A stretch of 64,000 nucleotides of DNA from Lentisphaera araneosa HTCC2155 (GTDB lineage: Bacteria; Verrucomicrobiota; Lentisphaeria; Lentisphaerales; Lentisphaeraceae), in contig NZ_ABCK01000012.1 in assembly GCF_000170755.1 (NCBI RefSeq), positions 62,001 to 126,000 of the forward strand, written 5' to 3'. The notes under the pieces were generated by a model. It saw nothing but the letters and a program-made list of their open reading frames with translations, ran no database searches and was not told the DNA's origin. Position 1 is the first letter of the stretch; each line of letters opens with the position of its first letter. The position numbers and the translations under genes were made by a program. Below are positions 53,227 to 60,170 of this stretch, piece by piece.

Positions 53227-54111
53227 CTATTTGACCGTTGCGCCCCGAGCGGTAAAACTGTCGAGAATGAGCTTTTTAGAAGCGAGAACGCCTTCAATTG
53301 GTTTGAGTTTTCTACCTTCCCATTCAATGGCGATATAACCTTTGTAGTCGGAAGCGGAAATTATTTTTGCCAAACGGTCATAATCAAAATCGGGCTGTCG
53401 GCCCTTATCATCGAAACTGTGCATCTTCGCAGATATTGTTTTGGCATAAGGTAGCATGGCTTGGGTACCGTCGTAAACGTTGTTTTTCAACTTACCAAAG
53501 TCCGGCATCAGTGTTAGATAAGGGTGCTTAACTTTCTTATAAACCTCGGCGAGAAATGCCCCTTTCATGCTCAGTGCAGAAGATCCCGGTTCAATGGCAA
53601 TGATAAGCTTGTGTTTTGCCGCTTCATCGCACAGAAGTTTAAGCGTTTCAACGGAATTCTCCAGACTGTCGGCTCTGAGGAAAACACGCAGGTAAGTACA
53701 ACCCAGCACCTGAGCTCTTTTTAATGAAGGGATCAATCTTTTGACAGAGCCTTTCATATTAGATTTTCTCGAGTCGACGCTCCCGGCCATGAGTAAAAAT
53801 AAATGGCTCCCGGCTTGTTCAGAGCGCTTTCTCAAGCTCTCCATATAAGACATGTCATTGAGCTTATCTTTGGGGAGGCCACCTTCCCATAAATCAATGG
53901 CGTTAATGCCAAAATTATCGGCGCTAAATGCCGGGAAATCGAGCGGATCTAGACTTTTGTTTTTAAACATGGCTCTCAGCGAATATTGCGATAAAGCAAA
54001 CTTAAAGCGCTCTTTGTCAGTATTGTTTGTCGAGGCGAGGCTTTCAAAAGATGTCATGGAGGCGATTCCGCCAACAAGCGCAGTCTGGGCAATAAAGTTT
54101 CGTCTGTTCAT
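53227..54111 (-). CDS. sugar phosphate isomerase/epimerase-like TIM-barrel protein
   Basis: 294 residues from ATG 54111, preceded by AAAGGA at suitable distance; the open frame extends to 54240 but without a leader. MNRRNFIAQTALVGGIASMTS is a Tat-type leader (RRNF), so the protein is probably exported. The barrel follows the AP-endonuclease-2/xylose-isomerase course: FALSQYSLR, GINAIDLWEGG, AIEPGSSALS, LMPDFG, and GYIAIEWEG at the end. These hold the expected Glu/Asp/His metal ligands. It heads the minus-strand operon 53227-48229, downstream of element P8. Its role may be sugar epimerisation after desulfation. Confidence 0.85.
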   Translation of the reverse strand: MNRRNFIAQTALVGGIASMTSFESLASTNNTDKERFKFALSQYSLRAMFKNKSLDPLDFPAFSADNFGINAIDLWEGGLPKDKLNDMSYMESLRKRSEQAGSHLFLLMAGSVDSRKSNMKGSVKRLIPSLKRAQVLGCTYLRVFLRADSLENSVETLKLLCDEAAKHKLIIAIEPGSSALSMKGAFLAEVYKKVKHPYLTLMPDFGKLKNNVYDGTQAMLPYAKTISAKMHSFDDKGRQPDFDYDRLAKIISASDYKGYIAIEWEGRKLKPIEGVLASKKLILDSFTARGATVK

Positions 54112-54155
54112 TTCTAATTTTCCTTTAGAGTTTTTCAGAAATTGTTTATAAGTAT

Positions 54156-54184
54156 AATCATCGTGAAAACGCATAAAATTACAA
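54156..54184 (-). promoter_or_regulatory. putative shared promoter element P8 (minus strand)
   Basis: On the minus strand TTGTAATTT (GTAATTT at 54182-54176), 14 nt, ATGATT (54161-54156). The spacer TATGCGTTTTCACG and following TATACTTATAA closely match P1 and P7. It lies about 45 nt before ATG 54111. The C-to-A change at position 3 is the only departure in the left box. Confidence 0.5.
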
Positions 54185-54240
54185 GATATAGAAAAAAGTT
54201 TTATTTTTAAGGGGGGATAAAAACGATGGAACCATCTCAT

Positions 54241-54408
54241 CCCATGGAGAAATGACGATTCTTCGTAGAAGCCTACAAGGAACTAAACACAAAAAAGGAT
54301 GAACCGTTTTTAATGAAATTTTGAAACGAAAAAGGCAAAAAAGGGAAGCTGTCAACCAGCCACCATCATATCAAATATCTTATTTAAACTTACCACGCTT
54401 TCGAGTGG
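54241..54408. other. short gap with a truncated reading frame
   Basis: A plus-strand frame from about 54261 reads FVEAYKELNTKKDEPFLMKF then stop. It looks like the end of a protein but cannot be assigned. No other feature was seen. Confidence 0.25.
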
Positions 54409-55116
54409 CTATCTATAATCTAATTGTTCATCTTTAAAGTAATTATCTATAAACAGAGGAAATGCACTAAGAATTGATACGCAGTTTGATGGAGTAATAT
54501 AATCATCTATTTGCTTTTTATACACATCGAATTGTTCCACTGAATTCTTTATTGGAAGATCATAATCATTATTGACAATCCAATTAGCTTTCCTTAGATG
54601 TTTAACAATAATTTCATTCCAGTTACTTTTTGAGATCTGTTGTAAATCATTATAAGGGTTCGTACCTGAAAAGGTACTTTTATACCGCCTATTATCAGAG
54701 ATAGCACATACTTTATTTTTAAATGGTTCCAGCTCTTTAATGGCCTCAACCATTGGATAGTTTATATACAATAAACCATTATCAGTTTCATTATTAAATG
54801 TTGCTAATAAGTTTAATATTTTACTGTTATCAGCTCTTGTATCATGACCGTCATGATCGAAAAATAAGTAAATTTCACCGATGTCACTACTGTCTAAATC
54901 TTGTAAACCTTGAGATGACGGCATCTGCTCTTTTAACACCTCAAAAACATCTGCATGTTCATCTCTTCTGAGTACATCATACAAAGAATAAATATTACTT
55001 CCAAATACACTGTATATAATACTCGAATCTTCAGAAAAGAAATGGTGCTGTAAACAATCACCTATCTTTGGTTCAGTCTTTTGACCTTCAAAAATAAATA
55101 ATATTTTATAACTCAT
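54409..55116 (-). CDS. TOPRIM/RloB-like protein, candidate defence effector
   Basis: 235 residues. IFEGQKTE places a Glu at 10, and YLFFDHDGHD provides Asp87-x-Asp89 (and Asp92). A Glu followed by DxD is the signature of TOPRIM-type nucleases and of RloB/AbiLii-like partners. The start overlaps the preceding ATPase gene by 11 bp. Such ATPase plus TOPRIM-like pairs (OLD-type, PARIS, AbiL) are known abortive-infection modules; this pair is not clearly assignable to one of them. Codon use is strikingly AT-rich compared with the neighbouring sulfatases, suggesting transfer. An ordinary hydrolase role cannot be excluded. Confidence 0.62.
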   Translation of the reverse strand: MSYKILFIFEGQKTEPKIGDCLQHHFFSEDSSIIYSVFGSNIYSLYDVLRRDEHADVFEVLKEQMPSSQGLQDLDSSDIGEIYLFFDHDGHDTRADNSKILNLLATFNNETDNGLLYINYPMVEAIKELEPFKNKVCAISDNRRYKSTFSGTNPYNDLQQISKSNWNEIIVKHLRKANWIVNNDYDLPIKNSVEQFDVYKKQIDDYITPSNCVSILSAFPLFIDNYFKDEQLDYR

Positions 55117-56242
55117 TAAACATACCAGCCTTAAACATCTTTTGATTGTTATGGGCTTTTCTTAAATCTTTATTAGTTAATTTATGGAAAGGTTTAATAC
55201 TATTTTCTGTCATGTTAAAAAGACAGTCGGGACGCATTAACTCGTTTGTCATTAAATCGGTATTATGAGTGGTTAATACAATCTGTACATTTGAGTTTTC
55301 TTTTAATTTCTTAACCATTTCAGTAGCTAGTAAGTAATGGTAGAACGCATCAAATTCATCTATATAAATAAAAGTTGATCCATGTTCATTAACATGTTTT
55401 TCCAGTATTAATAAAGATACATATAAATGCCCTAAGGCTAAAGTGCCTGTAGAAGCCACATCAAAAAAACTTATTGATTTTGATCCATAGTCAAATGCAA
55501 TATGGGGTTCATCTTCACCGACATCAATAGTAGTTAATTTACATTTGATATTTGAGTTATTTAAAAACTGCTCAAACTCTTGTAAACCGTTCTTTTTGGA
55601 TAAAATATGATGGGAAGCTAGTGAAGCTTTGTAGCTCATCGTCTTATGAGTGTCTACTGTCTTTATAAGCCTCATGAACCTAATGAACTTCATTAATTTC
55701 GTAAATACTTTAACATTTATATCTCGTTCATCTAAAAGTGTATTGTTACTAATGTATTTAATAAATGAAATATTATTATCTGCTAAATCAGTTTTAAGAC
55801 TTTCAGCACCTTTTAAAGTCACTGTGCCTTTTGAACTCTTACGCTTGTCTATTGTAGCTACAACTTGACCGTTTATTGATAGTTTCTCAGCTAAAACATT
55901 GTCTAAATTTTCTTTGGTATATTCATAAATGACAATGTTTTCACCAAAGGCAAATTCGTATTTGAAGTCAGCACATTTTTCTTTAGTAAATGCATTAATA
56001 TAATTATTGTAAGCAGACCTTTTTTCACGTAAATCCCAATCAGTTAAATGAAACTGAATGTCCATTAATGCAGATCCTAAGTTGGATTTACCGCATCCAT
56101 TGATACCATAAATGAGCGCTTTGAAAGCAGTATTATCTTTAATACATTCTTGATTAAACTCAAAATTCTTAGTAGTGGTTAAATCAAAAGTGAACTCATC
56201 TTCAAAGCTTTTAAAATTTTTAACTGAAAACCTACACAACAT
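55106..56242 (-). CDS. AAA family ATPase (RloA/AbiLi/AriA-like)
   Basis: Start chosen at ATG 56242 (378 residues); a GTG at 56251 is possible, but AGG is better spaced for the ATG. It begins MLCRFSVKNFKSFEDEFTFDL, typical of AAA_15/AAA_21 ATPases. Walker A is GINGCGKS (about 46-53), Walker B is STFIYIDEFDAF, and VLTTHNTDL provides the switch His. Between them lies a long helical insertion (about 100-270). Proteins of this group couple to TOPRIM or HNH effectors in phage defence. The effector-like gene overlaps the 3' end. The gene is strongly AT-rich. It lies next to a recombinase remnant. Confidence 0.85.
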   Translation of the reverse strand: MLCRFSVKNFKSFEDEFTFDLTTTKNFEFNQECIKDNTAFKALIYGINGCGKSNLGSALMDIQFHLTDWDLREKRSAYNNYINAFTKEKCADFKYEFAFGENIVIYEYTKENLDNVLAEKLSINGQVVATIDKRKSSKGTVTLKGAESLKTDLADNNISFIKYISNNTLLDERDINVKVFTKLMKFIRFMRLIKTVDTHKTMSYKASLASHHILSKKNGLQEFEQFLNNSNIKCKLTTIDVGEDEPHIAFDYGSKSISFFDVASTGTLALGHLYVSLLILEKHVNEHGSTFIYIDEFDAFYHYLLATEMVKKLKENSNVQIVLTTHNTDLMTNELMRPDCLFNMTENSIKPFHKLTNKDLRKAHNNQKMFKAGMFNEL

Positions 56243-56355
56243 TTTTAACACCTATTATCAATAAAATTAATGTAAAGTATACCTTTTTAGTAACACTTAC
56301 AAAATTTGCCGTAAAAAAACTACGGCAATTGAATCTAGATTTATATATTGTCAAA

Positions 56356-56565
56356 TCATAAACCATTTTTTAACTTTTCCAGAGGATGAAACCGCTCCAA
56401 AGTCTTCCTCAAATGCTCAGGTTTCAGTTCATAATAATGCTGAAGCGTATTCAAACTGCTATGACCCAACAGTGGGTCTTTGTGCATTCCTGCATAAGCT
56501 TCGCATGGGCAAAATGAACGATCTGCAGCGCAGCGATCTTTCGATTTTTTCCGGGAAACCCACAT
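56356..56565 (-). pseudogene. tyrosine recombinase C-terminal remnant
   Basis: In the minus frame, LLGHSSLNTLQHYYELKPEHLRKTLERFHPL is the end of XerC/D-like or phage-type integrases: the LGH motif and the nucleophile region HYYE. The preceding residues (SFCPCEAYAGMHKDP) recall the HSFATHLLEAGM box in degraded form. The catalytic Arg region and N-terminal domain are absent, so it is not functional. It marks the edge of a former mobile island next to the ATPase/TOPRIM-like pair. Confidence 0.7.
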
Positions 56566-56643
56566 TCCAATACTGAATAAAGCTGCGGATAAAACCTATC
56601 GATTCGTATGGCGATCCCCGGGGACAGCTATTTCTCACTTATA

Positions 56644-56661
56644 AATTGCGGACTTCGCAAA
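56644..56661. repeat. palindromic mini-repeat, copy 5
   Basis: ATTGCGGACTTCGCAAAG, between the recombinase remnant and promoter element P7. Confidence 0.5.
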
Positions 56662-56707
56662 GTTGAGAATATAAATCTCATCAATAATGAAGTGTAATAC
56701 TCTTCCC

Positions 56708-56736
56708 CAGTCATTTCTTGCGTTTTCATTACAATT
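56708..56736 (+). promoter_or_regulatory. putative shared promoter element P7
   Basis: CAGTCATTT, 14 nt, ACAATT (56731-56736). The spacer (CTTGCGTTTTCATT) resembles that of P8. It lies about 165 nt before ATG 56903. Confidence 0.55.
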
Positions 56737-56902
56737 AAAGAGCTAAGTATAACTTTGCGCTACGGTAATCAATGAATAAAGAAAATGATTCCAAGTTATT
56801 TTTTATGTGAATCATTTGTGAAATTTTAAAATAAAAAGTTTAAGAATTATGAAGGAAGTTAAATATAATCCATTGCCATACATTAATTTAGGGCGTGTTA
56901 AA

Positions 56903-58867
56903 ATGAAGCTTTTTACAATTTTCACAGTTCTCATTGTGCATGGCTCGTTTGCTCTGCCACAGCAGGACCTTAAGGCGCTTTTTAAGATTTATTGCTATGA
57001 ATGTCACAGTAATAAAAAGGTCAAAGGTAAGCTGAATTTAGAGACTTTTTCTTTTGATAAAGATGACCCGAAACTGGAAGATATTTGGGAATCTGTTAGG
57101 CACGAGGAAATGCCTCCCGAGGACGAAAAACCCCTTCCAGAAAAGGAAAGAACAGATTTGTTGAATTACGTCGAAGGGCTTCTAAGTCAAAAGTCCGGCG
57201 AAGTCACGCCTATGAGGCGCCTGACTAGGTACGAGTATGACAACTCTATAAGAGACATCTTTGCTTTAGAAAAGAATATTTTTGCTATGCCGAGTCGATT
57301 TATAAAAGAGGATGCCGAAAAACCTTATTTTAATCCCAAAAGTAAAAAGATGCCCGATAAGATACTTATCGGAAGTCGACTGACTCAGCTTGGTCTGGAA
57401 AAACCACCTTATGGCGTGGCTCCACTACCCGTAGATTACAAGGAAGAAAACGGCTACGATAATAATGTTGAAATGTTGAGTTTTACTCCCAAGCTTATGT
57501 CTAGGTACATGGATTTAGCAAAAGAGCTATTGAATAACAAGAAGTTTAAAGATGCCAGTCCCGTGTGGAAAGAACACTTTGTTTTCAATGGCCAAAAAGG
57601 AGATGAATTAAAGCAGGCAGAAGCTTTTCTATCCGACTTCCTGGTAAAAGCTTTTCGCAAACCTTTAAGTGATGAGCAACTTAAAAGATACGTGGGCTAT
57701 TTTGCCGAGCGTCACAAGTTTCATCAATTCTCATACACAGCAGCGATGACTGATGTGATCTCAGTTATTTTGGCATCTCCGGATTTTCTTTACAAGAAGC
57801 CAAATGAGAATAAAAATTATTCTATAGCCTCGAAATTATCCTACTTTTTATGGGGCTCTGGACCTGATGATCGCTTATTAAGTCTGGCAGCTGACGGCAA
57901 ACTCGTAGAAGAAGAGGTCATCAAGCAGGAAGTTGAAAGAATGCTTAACGATAGAAAAACAAAGCATTTAACTTATGGCTTTGCGGCTCAATGGCTTCAT
58001 TTAGGTAACCTGCTGGCTTTCTCTCCCGACCCCGAAAACTTCCCGGATTACTTTCTCGATAAGCATAAGCAAAACAACATCGGTCAATATCTGATCTTAG
58101 AACCCTTGCTCTTATTTGAAACTATTCTGGTCGAGGACCGTAGTATTTTTGACTTCATTGACAATGATTACAGTTATTTTAACAACACACTTGCTGACTA
58201 CTACAAAATAGATCAGAAAAACAATAATCCAGCTGGTGAGCCGGATAAGAAAAAAAAGAAAACCTGGCGCAAAGTTAAGATTAATAAAAATGAAAGCAGA
58301 ATGGGGCTCATTACTATGGGAGCCTGCCTTTCTCTAACCTCTCATTCAAAGAGAAGTGCGCCTATTTTACGTGGTGCCTGGTTTGCCAATGTGATTTACA
58401 ATGATCCGCCACCGCCGCCACCTGCTAATGTACCATCTCTGGATGAAGAATCTAAAGATGTAAAGGGCTTAACGATAAGAGAGCAATTGAGAATACATAG
58501 CGAGAACGATAACTGTAAGATATGTCATGCCAAAATTGATCCCATGGGTTTTACGCTTGAAAGTTTTGATGCAGTTGGAATGTGGAGAGAGAAGTATGCC
58601 AATGGCCGAGACGTTGATACTTCCGGGAAAATATTCGGGGATTCATATACGACCCTGCCGGATTTCAAAAAAATCATGATTGGCAACAAAGAGGTTTTTG
58701 CAGAGGCTTTTGTTAAGCACCTATACGCTTATGCATTGGCCAGAAGTGTTGGTTACAATGAACAAGATGACATCAAAAAAATCCTTGCAGCCAGCAAATC
58801 TAATGGGCATAAGATGAGAGATGTCTTATTAGAAATCGCTTTAAGTGAACCATTTTTAAGACAGTAG
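56903..58867 (+). CDS. DUF1592/DUF1588-type cytochrome-like protein
   Basis: The frame starts at 56849, but ATG 56903 (AGGG upstream, leader MKLFTIFTVLIVHGSFA) gives a proper signal peptide and is preferred (654 residues). Haem motif CYECH lies about 35 residues in, then KGKLNLETF. DUF1587 is at MRRLTRYEYDNSIRDIFAL. DUF1592 at SKLSYFLWGSGPDDRL and DUF1588 at ILRGAWFANVIYNDPPPPPPANVP, with CKICHAKIDPMGFTLESFDAVGMWR. The end LARSVGYNEQDD is the DUF1585 part. It is compact compared with the 272 and 24682 homologues (no beta insertion). The DUF1552 gene follows after 9 bp, the reverse order of the other two pairs. Confidence 0.88.
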   Translation: MKLFTIFTVLIVHGSFALPQQDLKALFKIYCYECHSNKKVKGKLNLETFSFDKDDPKLEDIWESVRHEEMPPEDEKPLPEKERTDLLNYVEGLLSQKSGEVTPMRRLTRYEYDNSIRDIFALEKNIFAMPSRFIKEDAEKPYFNPKSKKMPDKILIGSRLTQLGLEKPPYGVAPLPVDYKEENGYDNNVEMLSFTPKLMSRYMDLAKELLNNKKFKDASPVWKEHFVFNGQKGDELKQAEAFLSDFLVKAFRKPLSDEQLKRYVGYFAERHKFHQFSYTAAMTDVISVILASPDFLYKKPNENKNYSIASKLSYFLWGSGPDDRLLSLAADGKLVEEEVIKQEVERMLNDRKTKHLTYGFAAQWLHLGNLLAFSPDPENFPDYFLDKHKQNNIGQYLILEPLLLFETILVEDRSIFDFIDNDYSYFNNTLADYYKIDQKNNNPAGEPDKKKKKTWRKVKINKNESRMGLITMGACLSLTSHSKRSAPILRGAWFANVIYNDPPPPPPANVPSLDEESKDVKGLTIREQLRIHSENDNCKICHAKIDPMGFTLESFDAVGMWREKYANGRDVDTSGKIFGDSYTTLPDFKKIMIGNKEVFAEAFVKHLYAYALARSVGYNEQDDIKKILAASKSNGHKMRDVLLEIALSEPFLRQ

Positions 58868-58876
58868 AGGTAATAC

Positions 58877-60118
58877 ATGAATCGCAGAGTAATATTAAAG
58901 AGTTTATCGGCAAGTATTTTATTGCCTTCACTGGAAGCTTTCTCCAGCCCCAAGTCAGCCAATAATGATATCAAGCGAGCCTTGTGGTTTTATCTTCCAA
59001 ATGGAGTGAATCCCTACAAATGGTTTCCATCTACGGTCGGGGACTATGAGTTTACGCCTAGTTTATCACCTTTAAAAAATCATAAGAAAGACGTCGCAGT
59101 CCTCAGTGGCCTAGATAGAATCCACGCTACAGGTACAGACGTTCATGCCCAATCAGGCTGCTGTTGGTTAACGAGCTCAGCTCACCATGAAAGAACCGAT
59201 GGTGCCTATCCTCTCAATACAACATTGGACCATGTGATCGCATCGAGTTTACCGCGTGCTACGCCATTTCCAACTTTAGCAGTGAACTGTAATGAAGATC
59301 CCAATGTTCGAGAGACCAAACACTTTGATACAGTTTCCTGGTACGGTCCGGGTTATTCAGCCGCCAACTATAAATCACCTTTAGGCTTGTTTAATACTTT
59401 ATTTAGATCTAAGGCAAATATTGATTCCAGTATATTGGACCTCATCATGTCTGATGCAAAATCTTTGAAATCCAAAGTTTCAGGTCACGATGGAGAGAAA
59501 CTTGACGAGTACTTCACATCTGTCAGAGAATTAGAACAAGAGTCTTTATTATTGGCTCAAAAACAACAGGAGCTCTCCAAAGTCACTTTTCCTGATGACG
59601 AAATGGAGCCGGTTAAACGAAGTGAGTACATGAGACTGATGGGTAAACTTACTGTAATGGCTCTTAAACTTGACCTGACGAGAAACGTTACTTTCATGGC
59701 AGGCCCCGAACGCTGGTCTTCACCACTCTTTTTTGATGGTGAATTTGATAAAAAAGTCGTTCACCACAGCCTGACCCATAAAGAAGATCAGCAGGATAAT
59801 GTCGCTAAAATTGACCGATTCTATGTTCAGCAATTCTCCTACATTTTAGATGAATTGAAAAAGTCTAAAGATCATCAGGGCAAATCATTATTTGATTCTA
59901 CCACCAGTGTGATGGGCAGTGGACTCGGTTATGGTTTTGATCACAGATACGACCGTTTGGCTGTCGTTGTGGCTGGTAAAAATGTTAAAGGCAATGGTCA
60001 GCATACCGCTTTCTCCAAAGGTACACCTTTATCCAATCTGTGGCTTAATATGGCACAGCATATGGGAGTGAAGAAAGATAGATACGCGGATAGTACCGGT
60101 TCTTTACAAATCCTTTAA
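58877..60118 (+). CDS. DUF1552 family secreted protein
   Basis: 413 residues. Leader MNRRVILKSLSASILLPSLEAFSS (Tat-like twin Arg). The DUF1552 course: RALWFYLPNGVNPYKWFP, LSGLDRIHATGTDVHAQ, TTLDHVIASSLP, LKSKVSGHDGEKLDEYFTSVRELE, then MGSGLGYGFDHR and LSNLWLNMAQHMGV. AGAGG stands before the ATG. It probably forms an exported partner of the DUF1592 protein upstream. The family has no demonstrated reaction. Confidence 0.9.
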   Translation: MNRRVILKSLSASILLPSLEAFSSPKSANNDIKRALWFYLPNGVNPYKWFPSTVGDYEFTPSLSPLKNHKKDVAVLSGLDRIHATGTDVHAQSGCCWLTSSAHHERTDGAYPLNTTLDHVIASSLPRATPFPTLAVNCNEDPNVRETKHFDTVSWYGPGYSAANYKSPLGLFNTLFRSKANIDSSILDLIMSDAKSLKSKVSGHDGEKLDEYFTSVRELEQESLLLAQKQQELSKVTFPDDEMEPVKRSEYMRLMGKLTVMALKLDLTRNVTFMAGPERWSSPLFFDGEFDKKVVHHSLTHKEDQQDNVAKIDRFYVQQFSYILDELKKSKDHQGKSLFDSTTSVMGSGLGYGFDHRYDRLAVVVAGKNVKGNGQHTAFSKGTPLSNLWLNMAQHMGVKKDRYADSTGSLQIL

Positions 60119-60170
60119 AACCGCCGACCTCACGTTTTTCATTTTTAAAATCTAACCCTAGCAGTAAAAT

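Larger units (their letters stand above)
56243..56902. other. gap upstream of the DUF1592 gene: recombinase remnant, mini-repeat, promoter element
   Basis: Contains the recombinase remnant, the palindromic mini-repeat (56644), element P7 (56708-56736) and the leader of the 56903 gene. Nothing else is seen. Confidence 0.4.

Noticed and set aside
54261-54330. Short plus-strand frame FVEAYKELNTKKDEP...
   Set aside because: Only about 20 residues, no start and no recognisable family; not called as a gene.
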